DNA of 13,751 nucleotides from the NCBI GenBank assembly GCA_017551645.1, contig JAFZLE010000062.1, forward strand, positions 1 to 13,751, given 5' to 3'. Position 1 is the first letter of the stretch, and each line of letters starts with the position of its first letter. Below the pieces are notes generated by a model. That model ran no database searches, was not told the DNA's origin, and worked only from the letters and a program-made list of their open reading frames with translations. A program made the position numbers and the translations under genes. The DNA comes from Clostridia bacterium (GTDB lineage Bacteria; Bacillota; Clostridia; Christensenellales; Aristaeellaceae). Positions 1-6,108 of this stretch are shown here, in pieces.

Positions 1-1
1 C

Positions 2-1720
2 GGTAATGCATATGGCTATTTAAGCGCGGACGGGCGCTGGGTATTTGAGCCGCAGTTCATCTATGCCGCCAGCTTTAGAGAAGGCTTCGCACCTGTGAGA
101 AAAGAAGAAAACGGGCCGTGGGGTTATGTTACGAAAGACGGCGGATGGCTCGTACAGCCTGTGTTTGACAGTGCGCTTTCGTTTTCGGAGGGTTTAGCTT
201 GCGTCAGTACAGGCGGCCTATACGGTTTTATAGGTACGGACGGGCAATATGTTATTGAGCCACGCTTTGTCGGGACTGACTGGTGGGCTTTTTTCGACGA
301 AGGCGTGTGCGCCGTGACGGAAGACGGAAAAAAATGGGGCTATATCGACAGGCAGGGCAACTGGGTCATACGACCTGAATATGTGAACTATATGGAGATC
401 AACGAAGGCCTCCTCGCTGTAATGGACGACGAGCGAAAATGGAGCATCGCGGACAAAAAAGGCAATTTCGTGACCGAAAAAAAGTTTGCGGACCTGGACT
501 TTTTCAGCGAAGGCCTGGCTGCCGCTTCGGAAGACGGGGAGCACTGGGGGTTTATAGACACCCGGGGTCAGTGGGCGATAGAACCCAAATACACTGCGTT
601 CTATTCCGACGGCTTTGTCAACGGCAACGGACTGGCTTTAGTATCTTTACAGCCATATGATGAAACAGTATATTATAGCAGATACAATGTCCTGATCGAC
701 AAAGAAGGCAGGGAACTGCTGACGGCCAGAACGATATCGTTTATGGAAGACGGATCGATCAAAGCCTCTACGGATGAAGGCATCCGCGAATACCGGCTCA
801 CCGAAGACGGGCTGGACGAGATAGAGACCGTCAAGAACGATATGTATCTGAAGGATTACTACCCGTTTGAAGGCAAGAAGGTCGCCTATCTGGACTACGA
901 GGCCGATTTCGCGTTTGACTGGAAATATCCGATCCCGCGCCTGGACGGGGCGACCGCGCTGCTGCCCGTATACGCCGCGCTGGCACAGGCGGTTTATCCG
1001 AAGGATCTTCGTTACGAAAACTATGTAGATAACGCGAACGCCTTTTTCACCTGCTCCAAGACGAACAGGGCTTACGAGCGCCTGGTGGACGGCGAGGCGG
1101 ACATAATCTTCTGCGCCGGGCCTTCCGATCAGCAGATAAAAGACGCGAAAGCCAGGGGCGTGGAGTTCGAGTACACGCTGTTCGGATACGAGTCCTTCGT
1201 GTTCATAGTCAATCCGGAGAATCCCCTCGATGTTATCACAGTTGACCAGATAAAGGCGATATACTCCGGCGAGATCACCGCCTGGGACGAGCTGGGCGCG
1301 GAAGGGCTGGGGGAGATTATCGCCTACCAGCGCCCGAAGAACAGCGGCAGCCAGACCGCGCTGGAAAAGCTGATGGGGGATACGCCCATAATGCAGGCGC
1401 CGCAGGAGTACGTGTCCGACGGCATGGAGGATATACTTGAGACCATAGAATACCGCAACCTGCCCAATGCCATAGGCTACACTTTCCGCTTTTTCTGCGC
1501 GGACATGGTGGGCAGCAAGGTGAAGCTGCTGGCGATAGACGGGGCGGAGCCCACGGTGGAAAACATATCAAGCGGCAGGTATCCCATAATAACGCCCCTG
1601 TACGCAGTGACGCGCAAGGGCGAAAGCAACCCCAACGTAAAGCGCCTGCTGGCCTTTCTTACCGACACGCAGGGGCAGGAACTGGTGGAAAAAAGCGGTT
1701 ATGTGGGACTGGGGAACTGA
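2..1720 (+). CDS. WG-repeat protein fused to a PstS-like substrate-binding domain (5' end outside window)
   Basis: The frame is open from base 2, so the true start lies upstream. The GTG at 95 is internal, because the repeat pattern already runs before it. The first ~240 visible residues hold about six WG (KWG) repeats, each with a GY/GF-x(3)-G-x-W/F-V-I-x-P-x-F/Y core and an F-x-E-G-L-A turn. From about base 931 to the end the protein looks like a PstS-type phosphate-binding protein (PBP_like_2). Signs are the opening P-R-L-D-G-A-T-A-L-L-P (compare D-G-S-T-S-V-x-P in PstS), I-Y-S-G-E-I-T-x-W in the middle, and R-P-K-N-S-G-S-Q-T near base 1331, which matches the ligand loop R-x(2)-x-S-G-T. 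The ligand is unknown, and no transporter permease or ATPase is visible. The protein is probably extracellular or lipid-anchored, but its N-terminus is missing. A hairpin follows the stop. Confidence 0.85.
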   Translation, partial: GNAYGYLSADGRWVFEPQFIYAASFREGFAPVRKEENGPWGYVTKDGGWLVQPVFDSALSFSEGLACVSTGGLYGFIGTDGQYVIEPRFVGTDWWAFFDEGVCAVTEDGKKWGYIDRQGNWVIRPEYVNYMEINEGLLAVMDDERKWSIADKKGNFVTEKKFADLDFFSEGLAAASEDGEHWGFIDTRGQWAIEPKYTAFYSDGFVNGNGLALVSLQPYDETVYYSRYNVLIDKEGRELLTARTISFMEDGSIKASTDEGIREYRLTEDGLDEIETVKNDMYLKDYYPFEGKKVAYLDYEADFAFDWKYPIPRLDGATALLPVYAALAQAVYPKDLRYENYVDNANAFFTCSKTNRAYERLVDGEADIIFCAGPSDQQIKDAKARGVEFEYTLFGYESFVFIVNPENPLDVITVDQIKAIYSGEITAWDELGAEGLGEIIAYQRPKNSGSQTALEKLMGDTPIMQAPQEYVSDGMEDILETIEYRNLPNAIGYTFRFFCADMVGSKVKLLAIDGAEPTVENISSGRYPIITPLYAVTRKGESNPNVKRLLAFLTDTQGQELVEKSGYVGLGN

Positions 1721-1751
1721 TACCGCACAGACGCGGATATACAAACGCAAT

Positions 1752-1776
1752 GGGCGGCGCGACGGCGCCGCCCTTT
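1752..1776. terminator. GC-rich hairpin between convergent genes, possibly a bidirectional terminator
   Basis: GGGCGGCGC (1752-1760) pairs with GCGCCGCCC (1765-1773) around a 4-base loop. The stem is a perfect 9 bp, followed by only TTT on the plus strand. It lies 31 bases after the stop of the WG/PstS gene and 14 bases beyond the stop of the minus-strand gene. The U tract is weak in both directions, so termination efficiency is uncertain, but position and stem strength fit a shared terminator. Confidence 0.65.
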
Positions 1777-1789
1777 GCCGTATATATGC

Positions 1790-2989
1790 CTATTCGCTCA
1801 CATAGTTGTCAAAGTAGCCCTGCACCAGCACCACGGGAGTGCCCTTGTCGCCGGAGCCGCTGGTAAGGTCGCACAGGGAGCCCAGCAGGTCGGTGTACCT
1901 GCGGGGAGTGGTGCCCTCGGACGCCATGCTGCCCTTGAGGTCGGCGTCTTTCTGGCGGATCTCGTCGGATATGGCGGACTTGAGCGCGTCTCCGGACAGG
2001 CTGCTGAATTTGTCGTCCGCCAGGTATTTGAGCTTAAGCTCGTTGGGCGTTCCGGCAAGGCCGGCGGTGTAGGCGGGGGAGACCACGGGATCCGCCAGCT
2101 CCCAGATCTTGCCCTGGGGGTCCTTGAACGCGCCGTCACCGTAGACCATTACTTCCACGGTTTTGCCTGTGGCGGCCAGGAGCTTTTGCTGTATGGAATC
2201 GACTATCCCGCGGCAGTCCCGCGGGAAGAGCTTGATCCTGTCCTCGGTGGCCTTGTTGGAGCCCAGCAGCCCGTAGTCGGGGTTATAGCCGGAACCGTTT
2301 ACGGACGATGTCATTATGTCGTCAAGCCCCAGCACCGTGCGGCCGCCCGCCTGCCTGAGCAGGCGCTTGCTGCGCCCGCGGGTGTGGATGTCGCAGGTGA
2401 TGACCGTGTCGGTATAGCCGAGTATGCGGCGGGGGTCGTTGGCGAAGATGATCTCGGACACGCAGCCCTCGTTCTCGATCAGCTGCTTATAATACGCCAC
2501 GTAGTCCACGCCCGTGAATTCGTGGGGATTGTCGCCGAACAGGCGGCGGTAGTCATTAAGGGTGAGCAGGTCGGAGTACGGGTTTACGCCGGCTTCGTCC
2601 AGCTGGTCCAGCGTGACCAGGTGGTTGCCCACTTCATCTGAGGGGTAGGAGAGCATGAGCGTGAGCTTTTCGCAGCCCCGGGCGATGCCCTTGAGGCAGA
2701 TGGCGAAGCGGTTGCGGGAGAGTATGGGGAACACGACGCCGACATTGCCGCCGCCGGTTTTGGCTTTGACGTCCGCTGCGATGTCAGAGACCGTGCAGTA
2801 ATTGCCCTGGGCGCGGGCGCACACGGACTCGGTGACCGCCACCACGTCCCGGTCGTTCAGAGGAAAATTGCCCCGGCACGCAGCGTTCAGAACGCTTTTG
2901 GCCACTATGGCGCTTATGTCGTCGCCTTCGCGTATGATAGGGCAGCGTATGCCGCGCGCGGTAGTGCCCGTCAGTCTTTCGCTGTTCAT
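1790..2989 (-). CDS. F420-0:L-glutamate ligase (CofE)-family protein
   Basis: The 399-residue product has features I associate with the CofE-like family widespread in clostridia (F420_ligase fold): an N-terminal G-I-R-C-P-I-I-R-E-G-D-D segment, D-V-V-A-V-T-E-S-V with A-R-x-Q-G-N-Y near residues 50-70, and V-F-P-I-L-S-R-N-R-F. In F420 producers CofE adds glutamates to F420-0 using GTP. Most clostridia carrying this paralogue are not known to make F420, so the substrate here is unknown. I chose the ATG at 2989 because GGGAGGA (3002-2996) sits 6 bases before it. The TTG at 3004 in the same frame would place that ribosome site inside the gene. No signal peptide is visible, so it is probably cytoplasmic. 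It is a single gene, divergent from the LCP operon and convergent with the WG/PstS gene. Confidence 0.75.
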   Translation of the reverse strand: MNSERLTGTTARGIRCPIIREGDDISAIVAKSVLNAACRGNFPLNDRDVVAVTESVCARAQGNYCTVSDIAADVKAKTGGGNVGVVFPILSRNRFAICLKGIARGCEKLTLMLSYPSDEVGNHLVTLDQLDEAGVNPYSDLLTLNDYRRLFGDNPHEFTGVDYVAYYKQLIENEGCVSEIIFANDPRRILGYTDTVITCDIHTRGRSKRLLRQAGGRTVLGLDDIMTSSVNGSGYNPDYGLLGSNKATEDRIKLFPRDCRGIVDSIQQKLLAATGKTVEVMVYGDGAFKDPQGKIWELADPVVSPAYTAGLAGTPNELKLKYLADDKFSSLSGDALKSAISDEIRQKDADLKGSMASEGTTPRRYTDLLGSLCDLTSGSGDKGTPVVLVQGYFDNYVSE

Positions 2990-3019
2990 AGTGCTTCCTC
3001 CCAAAGCAAGAATACTGAG

Positions 3020-3025
3020 ATTATA
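3020..3025 (-). promoter_or_regulatory. Possible -10 element for the CofE-like gene
   Basis: On the minus strand a perfect TATAAT occupies 3025-3020, about 30 bases upstream of the ATG at 2989. No good -35 hexamer lies 16-18 bases upstream; the best-spaced sequence is ACATAA. The call rests on the -10 and its position only. Confidence 0.35.
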
Positions 3026-3083
3026 CCGCGCCGGAGCGGTTTTTATGTTACGGGATCAAGACAAAAATATTACGAACTTTATC

Positions 3084-3112
3084 TTTACAATGCACGTCCA
3101 AAAGAGTATGAT
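3084..3112 (+). promoter_or_regulatory. Sigma-A type promoter of the membrane protein/LCP/UroD operon
   Basis: TTTACA (3084-3089) and TATGAT (3107-3112) are separated by exactly 17 bases. Transcription should start near 3118-3120, right at the Shine-Dalgarno GAGGTG (3119-3124), so the 5' leader would be only about 12-14 bases. Confidence 0.65.
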
Positions 3113-3131
3113 ATAAATGAGGTGAGATGTA

Positions 3132-3599
3132 TTGTATACTGCCGAAGACTATGAAAAAGCGTTTGGAAAGACCAAAGCGCGCGTGATACTGGGCTCGGCG
3201 CTCATAGTGCTGGGGCTTGCCGGCATAGTGACGCTGACGCTGCTCAAACAGAAAATCGCGCTGTACATATTTACCGCGATAATGTATCTGGTGTGCTTTT
3301 TTGTATGGAGCTATAAGATCGCGCCCTGGCTGAAATACAGAAAATTCCTCAAAGAACTCAGGACCGGGCAGAGGAAACACGCCGTGCTGATATACCGCGG
3401 CATCGCGTTCGAGACCCGCATGTATGACGGCGTAGAGGTGTGGGACCTGGATTTTTACGAGGAAGACGGGCAGACCGAGCGCCTTATGGTGCTGGACGCC
3501 GAGTATCCCAAGCCCGCCCTGGAAGAGGGGCAGAAGGTCAGGGTCGAATCCTACGGCAGCTTTATTACCAAACTCGATCTGGAGGACAAAAATGCGTAA
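3132..3599 (+). CDS. Small membrane protein with a two-helix hairpin and cytoplasmic domain, unknown function
   Basis: The product has 155 residues and I do not recognise it. Two hydrophobic helices (about residues 17-38 and 43-61) are joined by a very short K-Q-K-I turn. Positive residues before the first helix (K-T-K-A-R) and after the second (K-Y-R-K, R-K-H) suggest both termini face the cytoplasm. The remaining ~90 residues would form a soluble, probably beta-rich domain. The start is TTG at 3132, supported by GAGGTG at 3119-3124 seven bases upstream. The ATG at 3127 is out of frame. It is the first gene of the operon, and its last 8 bases overlap the LCP gene, so the two are probably translationally coupled. 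A role with the LCP protein at the envelope is inference. Confidence 0.8.
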   Translation: MYTAEDYEKAFGKTKARVILGSALIVLGLAGIVTLTLLKQKIALYIFTAIMYLVCFFVWSYKIAPWLKYRKFLKELRTGQRKHAVLIYRGIAFETRMYDGVEVWDLDFYEEDGQTERLMVLDAEYPKPALEEGQKVRVESYGSFITKLDLEDKNA

Positions 3600-4668
3600 G
3601 CTTCTGTGCGTTTTGCTGGCGGTGAGCATATTCGTGTGCAGCCTGTCCGCGTTCGCGGAAGAGGAGACCGGCACCGAAACGCCGCCGGCGGCTCCGGGAG
3701 GCCGCGGCGCGGTGGAAGTTATCGACGGGCAGATAGAGGGAGAGAATGACCCCGTCGACGAATTCGACCAGGAAGGCGACAAGGTGGTATATGACCCCAT
3801 AGAAGAGATCGCGCTGGACGACGTGGCCATCACCGACGCGCTGGATACCCTGGACGGCGTAAGGAACATACTGCTACTGGGGCTTGACAGCCGCACCAGC
3901 GCCAGCAGCGTGAATCAGGGCCGCACGGGCTATCTGCCCCGCAGCGACACCATGATGCTGCTGAGCGTGGACATCGAAAACCGCACGATAAAACTCGTAT
4001 CGTTTTTAAGGGACCTGTATGTGGAGATCCCCGGCTACAAAAACAACCGCCTGAACGCCGCTTACGTGTTCGGCGGGTACGACCTGCTGGCCAAGACGCT
4101 GGAAAGGAACTTCGGCGTGAAGCCGGACGCCTACGTGGCGGTGAACCTGGCGGGCCTGGTAGAGGTGATAGACCAGCTGGGCGGGCTTTACGTGGACGTG
4201 CCTGCCAACAAAGTGGACAGGATAAACGCCGTCATATACTGGTACAACGACCAGGTGCTGGGCAAGACCAACAACCGTTCCGATTTCCTCACCCACGGCG
4301 GATATCAGCTTTTGAACGGCAAGCAGGCGGAAGCCTGGGCCAGGTACCGTTACAGCGAAAGCGACTTCCAGCGCACCGAAAGGCAGCGCCAGCTCATAGA
4401 GCTGGTATTTGACAAGGTGACCCAGATGTCCGTGAGCGAGCTGGCGGCTTTCGCCATGAAAAACATAAGCCTCGTACGAACGAACATGGCGCTCAACGAC
4501 ATCATCAAACTGGCGCCCGCCGTGCTGGCGATGAAAGGCGCCGAGATACAGCAGCTGACCATACCGCGCTCCAACGCCTACACGTCTTCCAGGATAAGCG
4601 GCATGGCGGTACTGGTTCCGGACAGGAGCAAGAACATAAAGGCGCTCAAGGAGTTCTTTGCCCAATGA
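3592..4668 (+). CDS. LytR-CpsA-Psr (LCP) family cell-wall glycopolymer transferase
   Basis: LCP proteins move undecaprenyl-linked glycopolymers onto peptidoglycan outside the membrane. The 358-residue product has a signal sequence (1-22, predicted cut after A-F-A), an acidic Pro-rich stretch to about residue 90, then the LCP domain. Its pyrophosphate/lipid-binding motifs are intact: G-L-D-S-R (D99, R101), R-S-D-T (117-120), F-L-R-D (R140, D141), N-R-L-N-A-A-Y, and the R251/R253/D258/R261/R264 cluster in A-R-Y-R-x(4)-D-x(2)-R-x(2)-R. The N-terminal hydrophobic segment looks cleavable, whereas many LCP proteins keep it as an anchor; there is no lipobox. The ATG at 3592 follows GGAGG (3581-3585). 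The gene overlaps both neighbours, by 8 bases upstream and 4 bases (ATGA) downstream. Which polymer it transfers is not shown. Confidence 0.9.
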   Translation: MRKLLCVLLAVSIFVCSLSAFAEEETGTETPPAAPGGRGAVEVIDGQIEGENDPVDEFDQEGDKVVYDPIEEIALDDVAITDALDTLDGVRNILLLGLDSRTSASSVNQGRTGYLPRSDTMMLLSVDIENRTIKLVSFLRDLYVEIPGYKNNRLNAAYVFGGYDLLAKTLERNFGVKPDAYVAVNLAGLVEVIDQLGGLYVDVPANKVDRINAVIYWYNDQVLGKTNNRSDFLTHGGYQLLNGKQAEAWARYRYSESDFQRTERQRQLIELVFDKVTQMSVSELAAFAMKNISLVRTNMALNDIIKLAPAVLAMKGAEIQQLTIPRSNAYTSSRISGMAVLVPDRSKNIKALKEFFAQ

Positions 4669-5663
4669 TCTGCAGCCGGGATCGCTTTGAGGCGGTGCTT
4701 TCCGGCGACCTGAGCGGGACAGACCGCCTGCCGATGGTGGAATGGGCCTCCTGGTGGCATCTGACGCTGGACCGCTGGGCGGATGAGGGGCTCGCAAGGG
4801 ACCTGCCGGACCTGGCGCGCTTTGACGCGCTTGGGCTGGATCCCCACAGGCAGCTGTGGTTCAGGCACACCCTGCCCTCCTGCCCGAAGCCGCCTGCCCA
4901 GGGCAAGGGGCTGATGAGCGACAGGGACGGCTATCTTAAACTCAAGCCGTTTCTGTACCCGCAGGAGGAGGTCAGCCGGGTCAGGCAGATAATGGAAGGG
5001 TGGAAAACAGACCAAAGTCGGAACATCATCTGGTTCAGCATGGACGGCGGATTCTGGTTTCCCCGCACGCTGTTCGGCATAGCTGAGCACCTGTACTCAT
5101 TCTACGACGAGCCCGAACTGTACCACGAGATACTGGAAGATCTGGCGGAGTATCAGCTTAAGGTGATGGACGCCATATTCTCAGTGTGCACTCCCGTGTT
5201 CATGACCATAGCGGAGGACATGAGCTACAACAAAGGACCCATGCTCTCGAAAAATATGTTCATGGAATTCCTGAAGCCGTATTACGACACCGTGGTGCCG
5301 TACATACGTTCGAAAGGAACCCGGGTGATAGTGGACTCGGACGGCGATATAAGCGAAATGGTGCCCTGGCTTATGGACGCGGGCATAGAAGGCGCGCTGC
5401 CCCTGGAACGGCAGGCGGGGGTGGATGTCAACCGCCTGAGGGAAGAGTATAAGGACTTCATACTCATAGGCGGTTACGACAAAATGGTGATGAAGCGCGG
5501 CGAAGCCGCCATGAGGCAGGAATTCGAGCGCATACTTCCCGCCATGAAAAAAGGGAGATACGTCCCTTCGGTGGATCATCAGACGCCGCCGGACGTATCC
5601 CTTGAGAATTACCGGATATATATAAGACTGCTGGAAGAGTATTGCACTAAGGCAGTATCCTGA
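4665..5663 (+). CDS. Uroporphyrinogen decarboxylase (UroD)-superfamily protein, substrate unknown
   Basis: The 332-residue product resembles the UroD-like proteins common in gut clostridia rather than true HemE. Family marks are the E-D-M-x-Y-x-x-G-P-M-L-S stretch, V-D-S-D-G-D at 223-228, a P-L-E-x(2)-A-G-V-D-V segment, I-G-G-Y-D-K, and P-S-V-D-H-Q-x-P-P-D-V near the C-terminus (H305). In corrinoid methyltransferases of the superfamily (MtaA, CmuA) an H-x-C-G motif binds zinc at the position taken here by D224-x-D226-G, so thiol-methyltransferase activity by that mechanism is unlikely. No heme or corrinoid gene is nearby. Start: ATG at 4665 overlaps the LCP stop (ATGA), with AAGGAG 11 bases upstream. 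It is probably cytoplasmic. Its 3' end overlaps the convergent minus-strand gene by 17 bases. The link with the LCP protein is unexplained. Confidence 0.85.
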   Translation: MICSRDRFEAVLSGDLSGTDRLPMVEWASWWHLTLDRWADEGLARDLPDLARFDALGLDPHRQLWFRHTLPSCPKPPAQGKGLMSDRDGYLKLKPFLYPQEEVSRVRQIMEGWKTDQSRNIIWFSMDGGFWFPRTLFGIAEHLYSFYDEPELYHEILEDLAEYQLKVMDAIFSVCTPVFMTIAEDMSYNKGPMLSKNMFMEFLKPYYDTVVPYIRSKGTRVIVDSDGDISEMVPWLMDAGIEGALPLERQAGVDVNRLREEYKDFILIGGYDKMVMKRGEAAMRQEFERILPAMKKGRYVPSVDHQTPPDVSLENYRIYIRLLEEYCTKAVS

Positions 5664-6108
5664 CTTTTTCGCCCTTTCCCACCAAAGCGGAAAGGGCTTT
5701 TATGTCGGAGTCAGACAGGGCGACGCAGCCCTGCGTCCAGTCGCCCGTCTTGCCTTCGGGGCTTTCCCCGTGGATCATTACGTAGCCGCCCAGGGGGCTC
5801 GTCCACTTGGGACGCAGCCGGAACAGCGCGGCCAAGCAGATGAGCAGATAATCAAAATAACCGAGCTCAGAACGTTTAAGCCCTCCCTTTGCGTCAGCGG
5901 GGGAGGGATAACTTATGCCCAGTGATATACAGAATTTGCTGGAACGGTTCACGGTGCAGATATAATAGCTGCCTTCGGGGGTCCTGCCGTCGCCTTCCCG
6001 TGTCTTTGCGCCCACCGGCTCGCTGCCCAGGCTCACGGGGCAGGAGAACAGCTCTTTTCCGCTTCTTTGCAGCGTCAGGCGGCGCAGGCTCTTTTCGATG
6101 ACTATCAT
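5647..6108 (-). CDS. L,D-transpeptidase (YkuD-fold) family protein without a signal peptide
   Basis: The 153-residue product is about the length of a bare YkuD catalytic domain. L,D-transpeptidases cross-link or modify peptidoglycan stem peptides through an active-site cysteine. Visible marks are G-D-G-R-T-P-E-G-S-Y near residue 39, M-I-H-G with H113, and D-W-T-Q-G-C-V-A-L with C128. The H-x(14)-C spacing fits the family, although the usual S-H-G-C is T-Q-G-C here, as in D-W-T-x-G-C variants. There is no signal peptide or N-terminal helix, so how it would reach the wall is unclear; a hydrophobic stretch near residues 87-95 is inside the domain. The ATG at 6108 overlaps the upstream stop (ATGA) and has no clear ribosome site of its own, so it probably depends on coupling. 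Its 3' end overlaps the UroD-family gene by 17 bases. Confidence 0.85.
   Translation of the reverse strand: MIVIEKSLRRLTLQRSGKELFSCPVSLGSEPVGAKTREGDGRTPEGSYYICTVNRSSKFCISLGISYPSPADAKGGLKRSELGYFDYLLICLAALFRLRPKWTSPLGGYVMIHGESPEGKTGDWTQGCVALSDSDIKALSALVGKGEKVRILP
5671..5701 (+). terminator. Rho-independent terminator of the plus-strand operon, inside the opposing CDS
   Basis: GCCCTTTCC (5671-5679) and GGAAAGGGC (5689-5697) form a perfect 9-bp stem around a 9-base loop, followed by TTTT. It starts 7 bases after the UroD-family stop. The same bases encode the C-terminal region of the minus-strand L,D-transpeptidase-like protein. On the minus strand the hairpin is followed by an A-rich tract, so it should not terminate that gene. 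Confidence 0.75.

Noticed and set aside
1775-2641. An 867-base plus-strand open frame inside the CofE-like gene.
   Set aside because: It is antisense to a well-supported gene with a ribosome site and family motifs. Its translation is low-complexity Val/Gly/Ala with no recognisable domain.
3025-3044. Small hairpin ACCGC-(6)-GCGGT followed by TTTT on the plus strand between divergent genes.
   Set aside because: The stem is only 5 bp and no plus-strand gene ends upstream that it could terminate. It overlaps the possible minus-strand -10, so chance is more likely.
4665-5663. Calling this gene hemE or a corrinoid methyltransferase gene.
   Set aside because: The sequence has UroD-like family motifs, but the zinc H-x-C-G motif is absent and no heme or corrinoid genes are adjacent, so a specific name would overclaim.
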